From Chitinophaga barathri (GTDB taxonomy: Bacteria > Bacteroidota > Bacteroidia > Chitinophagales > Chitinophagaceae), in NCBI RefSeq assembly GCF_003807585.1, contig NZ_RMBX01000010.1, positions 124,001 through 188,000 on the forward strand: DNA of 64,000 nucleotides, read 5' to 3'. The notes below the pieces were generated by a model. The model made no database searches and had not been told where the DNA came from. It worked only from the letters and a program-made list of their open reading frames with translations. Position numbers and translations under genes: made by a program. Of the stretch, positions 10,701-17,955 are shown one piece after another. The first letter of the stretch is position 1, and every line of letters begins with the position of its first letter.

Positions 10701-13682
10701 GCCGCCGGCGGAGATGACTACAGCCTGCTTTCCGGCCTGGTGGTTATTCCTGCGGGAGATAATAGCGTGGATGTGCCGGTGGCCGTCGTGGACGATCAGC
10801 TCATCGAAGGCACCGAAACGGTTACCCTTGAAGTAACAGGCGGTACTGCTACCGGTCTGGGCTTCGCTCCGGGCCCGGATAAAACAGCTTCGCTGGATAT
10901 CACGGACGATGAACTTGATCCCGCCATACTGGTGCTCAGCATCGCCAGGGGCACGGATGGCGCAGAGCCCGGCACGAATGGCAGCTTTACGATCAGCCTG
11001 CCTTCCGGAGTTCTTTCTGCCGAAGATATCACGGTGAACTATACGGTGAGCGGCACAGCTGCTTCAGGCGCAGATTACACGGCGCTCAGCGGCACGGTAA
11101 CCATTCCTGCCGGAGATAACAGCGTGACCGTACCGGTAACCGTGGTGAATGACGATATAATAGAAGTAACAGAAACAGTGATCGCGACCCTTACGGGCGG
11201 CAGCAGCACGAACTTCACGTTCACCGCTGCCGGCAACGCCACTGTAAATATTACTGACGATGAAAGTAATGTGCCGGCCAATCTCGCATTGACCGTTACC
11301 AAAGGCAGCGATGCATCAGAACCTGCCACCAACGGCAGCTTCGTGATCAGCCTGCCAGGCACAACGGTTTCATCTGAAGATGTAATGGTTAACTACACCA
11401 TTGCCGGCACAGCTACTTCAGGCGCAGATTACACGGCGCTCAGCGGCACGGTGACGATCCCCGCAGGAGATCACAGCGTGACCATACCGATGACTGTGTC
11501 CAATGACGATATCATAGAAGCCACAGAAACGGTGATACTGACCCTCAACGGCGGCAGCAGCACCAGCTTCACGTTCACCGGCACCGGCAACGCTACTGTC
11601 AATATCACAGATGAAGATAATGTACCGGCTAACCTCGCCTTGACGGTTACCAAAGGCGTTGATGCATCAGAGCCTGCCACCAACGGTAGCTTCGTGATCA
11701 GCCTGCCAGGCACTACGGTTTCATCTGAAGACGTAACCGTGAACTATACCATTACCGGCACGGCTGCCGCAGGCGCGGATTATAACGCCCTTACCGGCAC
11801 AGTGATCATTCCTGCCGGAGACAACAGCGTGACTGTACCCGTGACTGTATCCAATGACGATATCATAGAAACCACAGAAACGGTGATACTGACCCTCAGC
11901 GGCGGCAGCAGCACCAGCTTCACATTCACCGGCACGGGCAACGCTACGGTGAATATCACAGACGAAGAGAATATACCGGCCAACCTGCTGCTGAATGTGG
12001 CTAACAATGGCGATGGAGCAGAGCCTTCCACCAATGGCGGTTTCACTATCAGCCTGCCGGGTGCTCTCACCGCAGCCACGGATATCACCGTGAATTACAC
12101 CATCACCGGCACGGCTACCGCAGTCACGGATTATACGGCCCTTAGCGGCACGGTGACCATTCCGGCCGGAGACAACAGCGTTTCCGTACCAGTTGCCGTA
12201 AACGATGATCAACTGGTAGAAGGTAATGAGACAGTAATACTGACTATTACCAACGGCACCGCTACCGGCCTTACGTTCGCACCGGGCGCCGGCAGCCCGG
12301 CCACTGTGAACATCGCGGATAACGACGCCAGCCTGGAAGTAGTGGTAAGCGCTGGCACGCCTGCGCCCGCAGAGCCTGCAACCCCGGGAGCATTTAACAT
12401 CAGCCTGGCAGGTGGCAGAACACCCGCCGCAGATGTAACGGTTACATACACGATCAGCGGCTCCGCTACCGCGGACGCGGATTACACGGCCCTCACCGGC
12501 ACCGCTGTGATCCCCGCAGGCAGCAACAGTGTGTCCGTTCCGGTTACTGTACTGGATGACAACTTCGTGGAATTAGGAGAAACCGTGATCATCACGCTCT
12601 CCGGCGCCACATCTTCCGGCACCACCTGCACGATCGGCACCGCCAATAACGCCACTGTAACTATTGCGGATGATGATGCCAATACCCTGGAACTGGAAGT
12701 AACCGCCACTCAGCCCAACGCGGCTGAACCGGCTGCAAACGGTGCATTCACCTTCAGTATCGCGGGTGGCAAACGAACCACCGAGGCCGTTACAGTTCAC
12801 TACGCAGTGGGCGGGTCAGCGATCGCTGATGCGGATTACCAGGCGATCACGGGCGTCATTACCATACCTGCGGGGCAAAACAGTGTAACTGTACCGGTAA
12901 CCGTAATAGATGACATCATAGTGGAAGATCCGGAGTTCGTACAACTGAACATAAATGGAGGCCAGTCTGCCAGCTTCACCTGGACCGCCGTCGCTGCACA
13001 ACATGCCGTGGTGACCATCAGCAGCAACGATCTGCCCATCGGCGACCTAACGATCACCAAAGAGATCGTTAGGCCATTATCCGGCCCGTACCGCATTGGC
13101 CAGGAGATCACCTACCGGATCACGGTAAGGAATATCGGCAACGGCCCGGCTACCGGTGTGGCGGTGAAGGATACACTGCCCGTTCAATTGGGCCTGCCTT
13201 CCGGCACCGTTACCAGCACCGGCCAGGTGAATGTGGTAGAAGCCGATAAAGTGGTAGTGTGGACCATCGGCGAAATGACGCCCAATGCTTCCGTGCAGCT
13301 GGAGATCCGTTGCAGGATCACCGAAGGCGGAGAACTGGTAGCCATCGGCGAAGTGGAAAGCGTAACCACGGACCCGGACCTGACCAATAACAAGGCTGAA
13401 ATAAGATTGCAGATAGACGGCCAGGACCTGAACTTCCCGAACGTATTCACGCCGAACGGCGACGGGAAAAATGAGAAGTTCGTGATCGGCGGCATTGAAA
13501 AGTACCCGGGCGCCAAACTCCAGGTATTCAACCGCTGGGGCGGACAGGTATACCGGTCCAACGACTACCGCAACGACTGGAATGGCTCCGGTCTCCTGGA
13601 AAGCACTTATTACTATATCCTGGAAGTGAAAAAACCGGATGGTATTAAAACATATAAAGGATGGATAGTAATCGTACGGTAA
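1701..13682 (+). CDS. Giant Calx-beta repeat adhesin with type IX secretion (type B) C-terminal domain
   Basis: A 3993-residue secreted surface protein. I chose the ATG at 1701, not the in-frame 1677, because it gives a clean signal peptide (MKKLILFSILALFVSRSYA). Three long repeats of about 380 residues each open with a YWVGGSGxW motif (near residues 23, 404 and 783). A PKD-like segment follows (about 1156-1228), then two bacterial Ig-like (Big_2) domains (about 1230-1380). Next come 20 Calx-beta repeats of about 117-125 residues (about 1382-3778), each with the acidic DD-x-(I/L)IE-x-x-ETV and DDD/DDE motifs expected of calcium-binding loops. A DUF11-like domain (about 3781-3904) and a gliding-motility/type B sorting domain beginning FPNVFTPNGDG (about 3912-3993) end the protein. 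The next gene encodes a PorP/SprF protein, the usual partner of such adhesins, so a SprB-like role in adhesion or gliding is likely. Repeats 16 and 17 are nearly identical in DNA. Confidence 0.93.
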   Translation: MKKLILFSILALFVSRSYADDYYWVGGSGSWSEITHWSSTSGGVPNKSIVPSTGDDVYFDANSGLIAGSVVTFPTSGHAVCRNMSWVGVTTAAIFRNNGSFQLQINGNLELSATVKYAMTTINFLNPTAGPNNVTYRTNGAVRLAANLYNNFIVNKPGGSLTLLDGMTANLGTSNLVLAEGTLNLSGQTHVFGSLSAGGATVRSVNISNSTITLTGTWETRGTNITLNATGSTVTADMFHSAGLTFAKVIAERNNPDMDISGNTFAELILNAEEANIGTQRIGANNTIARLEFKGGGRLAGAGNVIGELVLAPGKGYIFHGNNTINTSMLANTPDCDALGELRGIDANARLTFGPGATADIRNVFMTSLTAAGSIVPITVVGVDGGSNTGFNIQPRAAGNATLYWVGGGGEWNDKAHWSATSGGAGGACVPFMTDNVVFDANSGFTSASKTVILTSTSWCRDMTWTNVANSPIFSTNGYPMEIWGSVELDPTLTLQAVSTQYVRDFITIKGSEATTFTAKGCKLGNPLFNIDKTGPNGGVTLTDNIAFPACSLRVASGKLLMPGRTVNIAEFRSQTNTVRTIDFSNATITVDGWALDERNVTSLNNGAGSFITAKTYFTANGLTYPKVHCDAIQNTVNIYDNTTIGELVFTNTSPSTLLIALNGNNNIGTLDIRGGRVHIRGFNTINNLLLTPSRIYYFRGTQTITGLMRFNNPACNGLGEIRDFEGTGATLNFGPSSTRDFDNVYLQNITATGSGVPISVAGADAGGNTGFNITPSAAGPRYWVGGSGNWNESAHWSTTSGGPGGACVPTVANDVYFNANSFTAGSSTVTISEGNAYCRNMDWTGAAFSPVFSKASNNLYMEIWGNLTLNNAVTINAQLLPTGTTNSTFTSNGNALGNLDFLLTKSVGYSFRFMDNFSNPRTRIDIRGGGLDLSGRTITLDAISDGNQNGATSINITNTTVNAGAWEYQGGNKSLQAVGSIINTSGYFVADDAAYNKISTGATASSSISLLRISATEIIFTHPSAASEARIYSGNTIGKLEFKGKGYIAGPGNIIDTLIFSPGKQYVFYSGSNTIITKEWFGSGTPCNLTEITSSAGTPFTVTKTAGEVNFDYVRLRNITAAGITPFKALEHSEDLTGNTNWSIAPYNGSTPILGLGPDITLCANEFPYTLNTDGFFASPLASFLWTGGSTGKTLVVNGPGTYSVTVSYPDGCSRTDAITITRSDVVIAPITGTASVCVGNTTPLATTTPGGTWSTNAATIATVSTTGVVTGIAAGTATITYTFTNGDGCTGTQTRIVTVNALPVVNAITGTLTLFEGGTTALSNTTPGGLWSTGNPAVATVNGTGVVTGVSGGTADITYTVTNANGCTVARTVTVTVDGFSPAKRQLSITQTANGSEPTTNGAFSIHLPTGILAVEPITITYTVGGTATAPGDYTALSGTATIATGQNGITVPVAVQNDGVIESTETVIVTINPGTSANYTYTTGTGNATVQIADDDNVSANRILSVTRQGGANEPADAGTFTVALPTGVLAPEDITVSYTLGGTSTNGVDYELLPVTVVIPAGQNNVVIDVEAKDDKIIESIETIEITLTGGTTPTAGSFTVSATQGTTVMSQADDDSNISLKVISVTGNGDAGEPGTNSSFTISLPAGYTTYVPVTVTYVITGTATNGLDYTGPSTTVILPAGDNSVTVPVTVTNDDLIEPLETVTMDVRSGRGINSGGTTVITFFRSTTAGIATVNITDEDNTVANRTLSVTAQNAAEPATSGYFTVSLPSGKLASEDITVNYTISGDATPGSDYTAINATVKILAGRNNVQVPLNVMDDPIIESIERVTFSITNGTSTNFTYTASATNGSVDAEIADNDFAGNSQVVLLTKVSDAMEGGADGRYRLSFPPGVTSSEEVRVNFTIAGTAGNPLPNTDYALNGASAGLIVIPPNTNEVFVDVDALTDAVVEGPETVVLTITQALSDSHTYTIAPSSNSATVNIIDNTATTFSQLHVTAGTAASEPLVGATFTVGLPPGVTASFPITVAYKLTGLATPGTDFQMGTIVIPAGDNSVSVVMSTLDDKIIEGQEDVVFEILSGSGVDGGTPYYFTPDAGANAITIPITDDDVLTARVLKVTPGADGAEPGTNGSFTISLPVDYTSDEDITLMYNMSGTATATGDYTLSTVILPKFQNSVTIPVLVTDDPIIEGTETVILTLNTPNAGTDGNFFDYTRDATDFEATVNIADDDNTPVNSIVKVVKISDGVEGGSTVGFNFELPAGIVPSALITIDYTIAGTAANSTDYNGATAGDFSGTATIPAGSLTGTAIVANVVNDLIIEGTETVTVTITGLSSPGFTYTIDPVEGTATADILDNDDLAANRVLSVEKTTDAQETSTNGRFTISLPGGAVAANDIAVNYTVSGTGTAGTDYTDIGTSVVIPAGQTSVTVDVPVIDDQLIETTETVVLTIIDGDAAGMAFTASTTDNEATVDILDNDNVAGNLIVSVPATADASEPGTNGTFTVSLPAGYTATEDITVTYTTGGTATAGADYSTLGSTVVIPAGQTSVQVTVAVTDDDIIESAETVELTITAASSTSFTLLPSTTNGSGTVLINDDENSSPANRTLTITKGTDASEPATNGSFTISLPAGISAAENVTVNYTVDGTATAGADYVALSGIAVISAGQNSVSVPVTISDDQLIEVTETVRATITSAGSASFTFTASGNATVDITDDESTLPANFTVTIAKGADAAEPGTNGNLIISLPIGIAVSEDVTVNYTVSGTAAVGSDYTALSGSVIIPAGQNSVSVPVMVADDNIIETTETVITTLAGGSSTSFTFTGTGNETVNITDNDNTPVNIALSITKLNDASEPGTAGRVNIELLAGITTTEDITVTYTIAGTATADVDYAALTGTAIIPAGQSSVMVPVSVTDDQVIEQLETVMLTLTGGTSASFAFTGSGNVTVNISDDDNTPANLVLNVISNGTAAEPNVPGSFTISLPAGITATEDITVSYAAGGTAAGGDDYSLLSGLVVIPAGDNSVDVPVAVVDDQLIEGTETVTLEVTGGTATGLGFAPGPDKTASLDITDDELDPAILVLSIARGTDGAEPGTNGSFTISLPSGVLSAEDITVNYTVSGTAASGADYTALSGTVTIPAGDNSVTVPVTVVNDDIIEVTETVIATLTGGSSTNFTFTAAGNATVNITDDESNVPANLALTVTKGSDASEPATNGSFVISLPGTTVSSEDVMVNYTIAGTATSGADYTALSGTVTIPAGDHSVTIPMTVSNDDIIEATETVILTLNGGSSTSFTFTGTGNATVNITDEDNVPANLALTVTKGVDASEPATNGSFVISLPGTTVSSEDVTVNYTITGTAAAGADYNALTGTVIIPAGDNSVTVPVTVSNDDIIETTETVILTLSGGSSTSFTFTGTGNATVNITDEENIPANLLLNVANNGDGAEPSTNGGFTISLPGALTAATDITVNYTITGTATAVTDYTALSGTVTIPAGDNSVSVPVAVNDDQLVEGNETVILTITNGTATGLTFAPGAGSPATVNIADNDASLEVVVSAGTPAPAEPATPGAFNISLAGGRTPAADVTVTYTISGSATADADYTALTGTAVIPAGSNSVSVPVTVLDDNFVELGETVIITLSGATSSGTTCTIGTANNATVTIADDDANTLELEVTATQPNAAEPAANGAFTFSIAGGKRTTEAVTVHYAVGGSAIADADYQAITGVITIPAGQNSVTVPVTVIDDIIVEDPEFVQLNINGGQSASFTWTAVAAQHAVVTISSNDLPIGDLTITKEIVRPLSGPYRIGQEITYRITVRNIGNGPATGVAVKDTLPVQLGLPSGTVTSTGQVNVVEADKVVVWTIGEMTPNASVQLEIRCRITEGGELVAIGEVESVTTDPDLTNNKAEIRLQIDGQDLNFPNVFTPNGDGKNEKFVIGGIEKYPGAKLQVFNRWGGQVYRSNDYRNDWNGSGLLESTYYYILEVKKPDGIKTYKGWIVIVR

Positions 13683-13720
13683 TGGCAACAATATTCTCTG
13701 CTGATCTTAAAAATAACAAG

Positions 13721-14722
13721 ATGCAAACAATACTCAGGGCAGCGATAACGGTTTTGCTCCTCATTCCGGGAGCCTGCGCAGTGGCGCAGCAGAACATACA
13801 GTTCAGCCAGTATGTTTTTAACGGGCTCAGTGTGAACCCGGCTTATGCGGGATACAAGGAAGACCTTTACCTGAATGCCACCTACCGCCACCAATGGGCG
13901 GGCTTTCCGGGGGCGCCGCGTACGGGCGGTGTATCCCTGGATGGTGTAACGCCCGCCAGCGAAGGCAGGGTAGGGCTGGGCGGACAGGTATTGTTCGACC
14001 AGCTGGGGCCGCAGGAAGCTTTGTCTTTTTACGGTTCTTATTCCTACCGCATCCCGCTGGATGAGGAAAATACAAAACGCCTCTGCATCGGCATCGGCGG
14101 TGGCGTCACACAATATTCCATCGACGGTTCCGCATTGCAGTATGTGGACAACGATGACGTGGCGATCCCTACCGGCAAAACCAGTACCTGGGTGCCTGAT
14201 GCGCGTTTCGGCGTTTATTATTATACATCCAGGTTTTATGCGGGCGTTTCGGTGATGGACCTTTTTTCATTGTATTCGGACGCTTCGCGGTATAACTGGA
14301 AGGGGAACAATTATTCCACTATCCGCAAAACGCAGCACCTGTACGTTACGGCAGGCACGGTGTTCCCGCTGGGGGAAAAACTTCAACTCAAACCTTCTTT
14401 CCTCGTGAAGGAAGATTTCAAGGGGCCTACCAGCCTGGACCTGAACGCATTCCTGCTGATCGGTGATAAGCTGTGGGTGGGCGGCTCATACCGCACCAAC
14501 GTGAACATCTGGAAAAAGACCGAACTGCAGCGTGATCTCCAGGAACAGAACGCCGCCAGCGCGATGGTGGAATTTTATGCGACAAAACAATTGCGCATAG
14601 GTTATTCCTACGATCTGAACGTAAACAAGATGGCGGGTTACCAGGGCGGTTCACATGAAATATCCCTGGGGTTTTTATTCCCGTCCAGGAAGTACACGAT
14701 ACAGAATCCCCGGTATTTTTAA
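13721..14722 (+). CDS. PorP/SprF family type IX secretion outer membrane protein
   Basis: Encodes 333 residues. The frame is open from 13661, but the ATG at 13721 gives a signal peptide (MQTILRAAITVLLLIPGACA, cut before QQN), so I use it. The mature start QNIQFSQYVFNGLSVNPAYAG is the hallmark of the PorP/SprF family, followed by a beta-barrel pattern of alternating aromatic and glycine-rich strands ending in an aromatic residue (RYF). In Flavobacterium SprF is needed for SprB adhesin to reach the cell surface. The position 38 bases after a giant adhesin with a type B sorting domain suggests the same dedicated partnership here. Confidence 0.92.
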   Translation: MQTILRAAITVLLLIPGACAVAQQNIQFSQYVFNGLSVNPAYAGYKEDLYLNATYRHQWAGFPGAPRTGGVSLDGVTPASEGRVGLGGQVLFDQLGPQEALSFYGSYSYRIPLDEENTKRLCIGIGGGVTQYSIDGSALQYVDNDDVAIPTGKTSTWVPDARFGVYYYTSRFYAGVSVMDLFSLYSDASRYNWKGNNYSTIRKTQHLYVTAGTVFPLGEKLQLKPSFLVKEDFKGPTSLDLNAFLLIGDKLWVGGSYRTNVNIWKKTELQRDLQEQNAASAMVEFYATKQLRIGYSYDLNVNKMAGYQGGSHEISLGFLFPSRKYTIQNPRYF

Positions 14723-14740
14723 ACCTATTACTCAGGAAGT

Positions 14741-16576
14741 ATGATGCGACGTAGTTTAACCTTTATCATCGCCATAACGTTTGCGGGCGGCTTGTATGCG
14801 CAGGAACAGAAAAGTGTGCTGCAACTGGCCGAAGAGGCATATGCGCGGGAAGAATATGCGGTAGCGGGTGCGCTTTACCAGCGCCAGGCCCGTGGCAAAG
14901 AAAACAAAACGCCGGTGGCATTGCTCATGAAGATGGCGCATAGTTACCAGGAGATCGGTTATTTCAAAGAAGCGGCGGTTTTTTACCGGCAGATCATCGC
15001 GCGGCCGGATCGCCCCGCGGCGGCTTATTTCTCTTATGGAGAAACGTTGCGGCAGCTGGAACAATACGATTCCGCCAGGCAGCAATATGCCCTGTTCACC
15101 ACCGCGAATGCGGACAGCCTGAAGCTGAAAGAAATAGCGCTGCGTGGCTGCGACAGCGCCGCTATATGGATACGACAACCTGCTCCCGTCCAGCTAACAC
15201 CGCTGAAGGAACTGAATACCCCCGGATCCGATCTGGTAAGCGGAGTGCTCCGCCAGGGATTGCTGCTGATGTCCAACGGTTACCGCTCGCTGAACCTCAA
15301 CGGCAATGCTGAGAAAGCACCGCGTACGGATCTGCGTACGCAGCAGCCTTATTACAAAGCGTACATGTACCAGCAGTACACACAAGGCAATGCGACCATG
15401 TACCTCGAAGAACTGGTGCCGGAATTGCTCGGGAAAAATGATTATCATATCGGCCCCGTTTGTATGAACAGGACCGAAGACACGCTTTACGCCACCATCA
15501 ACATCCAGGGGAAAAACGTTCCTTTCACCGGTAAAGGGCCGTCCAACGGGGTGCGTCAGCTCCAGGTCTACCAGTCTGTCAAAATAGCCGGCAAATGGAA
15601 CCAGCTGACGCTGCTTCCGGGCATCAATGTGGCGGGTCATTCCTCCAGCCATGCGGTGCTGAACACAGGCGGCAATATTTTATACTTTGTATCGGACCGG
15701 CCCGGCGGCTTCGGGCAGACGGATCTCTGGTATTGCGAAAGGCAGGCGGATGGAAACTGGGGCGCGCCGGTGAACTGCGGGGATAAGATCAACACGGTTG
15801 CGGCGGAAACATTCCCCACGGTGAACGAAGAAGGTATTCTTTACTTTTCCAGCAAGGGGTACGCCGGTCTTGGCGGTTATGATATCTACCGTGTCAAAGG
15901 AGATAAAACGAGCTGGGGAACACCCGAGAACATGAAGGCGCCTTTTAATTCCGGTGCGGACGATATCGGCCTTGTTCTCAAAAATAACGGGCCGGAAGGT
16001 TACCTGGCTTCGAATAAAGCCGGTGGCATGGGCAGCGATGACATTTATAATTTCGTTGACCGGGATTATTTCAACCGTGTAAACCATGTTTCGACGCCAT
16101 CGGTAATAGAGCGGCCCGCGGGCGGGAAAGACCCGTATGCGCCTACTACGCCGGCTACAGGCACCGGTGGCGGGCCGGGCATCCTTAAGCGCCCGCTCAC
16201 CGCGGAAGAGGAAGAAGATAAACGGCGGCTTGAACAACTGAAATTACTTTACGATTACAACAGTGCAAAGCTGATCGCGGAATCGCGGCAGGTGCTGGAC
16301 CAGGTGGCGGAAGTAATGAACCGCAGAAAGGATTGGAAGATCGTGATCGCTTCCTTTGCGGACAGCCGGGGATCGGATCAGTTTAACACAGACCTGTCCG
16401 CCCTGCGTTGTTTTGCTGTTATCGACTATCTGATCCATAAAGGCATTGATCCCCAACGCCTCTATTATGCGAACAATGGTGAACTGGAGCCGGTAAACAA
16501 ATGTAAGGATGGGGTACCCTGCAACGAAGAAGAGCACCAGCAAAACAGGCGTTCGGAACTGAAAATAAGATGGTAA
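14741..16576 (+). CDS. OmpA family protein with TPR and PD40 repeats (PorE/SprE-neighbour type)
   Basis: A 611-residue periplasmic protein with a signal peptide ending GGLYAQ. Residues about 25-130 form TPR-like helical repeats (AEEAYAREEYAVAGALY, then AVFYRQIIARP). The middle holds WD40-like PD40 beta-propeller motifs (LYFVSDRPGGFGQTDLW, LYFSSKGYAGLGGYDIY, YLASNKAGGMGSDDIY). The C-terminal 110 residues are an OmpA-like peptidoglycan-binding domain (LLYDYNSAKL, FADSRGSDQFNTDLS, NRRSELKI). This TPR-PD40-OmpA order is known from PorE-type proteins that anchor the type IX machinery to the wall, and from genes next to porP/sprF. It is 18 bases downstream of the PorP/SprF gene and ends in a strong terminator, so all three genes probably form one transcript. 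Confidence 0.9.
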   Translation: MMRRSLTFIIAITFAGGLYAQEQKSVLQLAEEAYAREEYAVAGALYQRQARGKENKTPVALLMKMAHSYQEIGYFKEAAVFYRQIIARPDRPAAAYFSYGETLRQLEQYDSARQQYALFTTANADSLKLKEIALRGCDSAAIWIRQPAPVQLTPLKELNTPGSDLVSGVLRQGLLLMSNGYRSLNLNGNAEKAPRTDLRTQQPYYKAYMYQQYTQGNATMYLEELVPELLGKNDYHIGPVCMNRTEDTLYATINIQGKNVPFTGKGPSNGVRQLQVYQSVKIAGKWNQLTLLPGINVAGHSSSHAVLNTGGNILYFVSDRPGGFGQTDLWYCERQADGNWGAPVNCGDKINTVAAETFPTVNEEGILYFSSKGYAGLGGYDIYRVKGDKTSWGTPENMKAPFNSGADDIGLVLKNNGPEGYLASNKAGGMGSDDIYNFVDRDYFNRVNHVSTPSVIERPAGGKDPYAPTTPATGTGGGPGILKRPLTAEEEEDKRRLEQLKLLYDYNSAKLIAESRQVLDQVAEVMNRRKDWKIVIASFADSRGSDQFNTDLSALRCFAVIDYLIHKGIDPQRLYYANNGELEPVNKCKDGVPCNEEEHQQNRRSELKIRW

Positions 16577-16610
16577 GATGATTTCCGGGATGACATCCCG
16601 GTGCGATCAG

Positions 16611-16639
16611 AAAGGTGCGGACAACCGCACCTTTTTTTG
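16611..16639 (+). terminator. Terminator of the adhesin operon
   Basis: A 10-bp stem (AAAGGTGCGG / CCGCACCTTT) with the tight loop ACAA is followed by seven T. It lies 34 bases after the stop of the OmpA family gene. Confidence 0.88.
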
Positions 16640-16710
16640 TTACAGAATGCCCTACCGGGGGCGGCTAAGTTTTTCGCCCGGTTTCGGGGCAAACAACTTC
16701 GTATTTTTTG

Positions 16711-16719
16711 TATTTTGCG
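16711..16719 (+). promoter_or_regulatory. Putative -7 promoter box of the response regulator
   Basis: TATTTTGCG is close to the Bacteroidota -7 consensus TAnnTTTG, with one spacer base fewer. It lies 20 bases before the ATG at 16740 and just after the operon terminator. Other boxes ending in TTTGCG occur in this window. Confidence 0.4.
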
Positions 16720-16739
16720 TCAGGTCGAAATCATTACAT

Positions 16740-17150
16740 ATGCCTAAGAACGGCTTGATTTTATACTCTTCTATTTTGTTGTTGGAAGATGATCCCGACG
16801 ATTGCAGCATGTTCCGCGACATCATCAACGGCCTGGACGAAAGTTCACAGATTGAAGTCCGGGTGGCGAAAAATGGAGCAGAGGGGCTTTCCCTGATCAA
16901 ACAGAAGATACCGGACATTATATTTTCCGATGTGAATATGCCGGTAATGGATGGTTTCCAGTTTGCGCTGGCGATTTATGACAGTTTTCCGTCGCTGAAG
17001 GTCCCTATTGTTTTTATGTCCACCGCGGACCTGAAAAAGGATATGGCTTATGCTGAAATGCTGAACGTCGTGCATTACATCCGGAAGCCGGAGACGGTGG
17101 CGCAACTGGAGGAGGAAGTAATTCAGGCGCTTAGAACGCAGTTTATATAA
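16740..17150 (+). CDS. Receiver-only response regulator
   Basis: Encodes 136 residues from MPKNGLILYS; the longer frame from 16578 runs through a terminator and is rejected. The protein is a single CheY-like receiver domain with the acidic pocket E16-D17-D18, phospho-acceptor Asp64 in IIFSDVNMPVMDG, a conserved Ser/Thr before ADLKKD, and the switch lysine in YIRKP. There is no output domain, so it probably acts by protein-protein contact or in a phosphorelay. No kinase gene is adjacent; the nearest, at 23383, has its own LytTR partner. Confidence 0.88.
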   Translation: MPKNGLILYSSILLLEDDPDDCSMFRDIINGLDESSQIEVRVAKNGAEGLSLIKQKIPDIIFSDVNMPVMDGFQFALAIYDSFPSLKVPIVFMSTADLKKDMAYAEMLNVVHYIRKPETVAQLEEEVIQALRTQFI

Positions 17151-17168
17151 AGCTGCCAAAAGATGTGC

Positions 17169-17747
17169 TTATGCGGGCGGGATATGATGCCTGTTTGTTT
17201 TATACGTCTGCAACACCACTCCCGATTTATAACCTTTTGTTTCCACCAGTGTCAGGCGGTGTTTTCCCGCGATATCCTGAAACAGGGGTTTGCCATTTCC
17301 CAGGATCACCGGGTGTACCGCAAGCCTGTATTCGTCGATCAGATCCAGGTTCAGCAAGGTTGTTACCAATTTTGCGCCGCCGTACAACCAGATGTTTTTA
17401 CCGGGCTGTTGTTTGATCTCCAGGACCCTTTCCCGGATATTCGAGTTGATAAAAATGGCGCCGGTGCCGTCACCGGTCTTTGTTGTTGAAAAGACATACT
17501 TTGTTTTGCTGTGCATCAGTTTGTACGCATCCCTGATCTTCTTCCCGGCAGTGTCATCGGGGCGGGTATTGCCCCATTTATCATAGCTCACACGGCCATA
17601 AAAGATCGCATCCTTATCACTCAGGATATCGTTGAGGATATCTCCGAAATCAACATCAGGGTCCCGTACAAGCCAGTCAAGCTCGCCGTTGGGGCCTTCA
17701 ATAAGGCCGTCCAATGAGATGGCCAGGTTTAAAATGATCTGTCTCAT
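17169..17747 (-). CDS. Dihydrofolate reductase family protein (RibD C-terminal-like)
   Basis: A 192-residue cytoplasmic protein of the RibD_C/DHFR-like fold. The N terminus (LNLAISLDGLIEGPNGELDW) and the NADPH-site segment IWLYGGAKLVTTLL, followed by DEYRLAVHPVILGNGKPLF, match the many YyaP/YwjB-like bacterial homologues. These are predicted NAD(P)H-dependent reductases; the substrate is usually unknown and true DHFR activity should not be assumed. It is convergent with the response regulator, with 18 bases between the stops, and appears to be a single-gene unit. Confidence 0.88.
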   Translation of the reverse strand: MRQIILNLAISLDGLIEGPNGELDWLVRDPDVDFGDILNDILSDKDAIFYGRVSYDKWGNTRPDDTAGKKIRDAYKLMHSKTKYVFSTTKTGDGTGAIFINSNIRERVLEIKQQPGKNIWLYGGAKLVTTLLNLDLIDEYRLAVHPVILGNGKPLFQDIAGKHRLTLVETKGYKSGVVLQTYKTNRHHIPPA

Positions 17748-17894
17748 CTGTATGTTGCCACTAATGCCATGCCAACCTGAAATTACAGCGATAAATGACC
17801 GGTTACCTTCCTGAACAAATCGATGCCCTACGTTGTTGGAGTAACCGATATAGTATATGTTATGTATGATCGTCTATGTATGACTATTAGGAAG

Positions 17895-17916
17895 GGCCGG
17901 ATTATTCCGGCCTTTT
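17895..17916 (+). terminator. Hairpin with T-tract, terminator-like
   Basis: A 7-bp stem (GGCCGGA / TCCGGCC) with a TTAT loop is followed by TTTTG on the plus strand. It lies between two minus-strand genes. In the minus direction no T-run follows, so it would act either as a plain hairpin at the 3' end of the upstream hydrolase transcript or on antisense transcription. Confidence 0.4.
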
Positions 17917-17955
17917 GTTATTGACTGTTGTTCACCCATGCGCCGCAGGGGTTCG

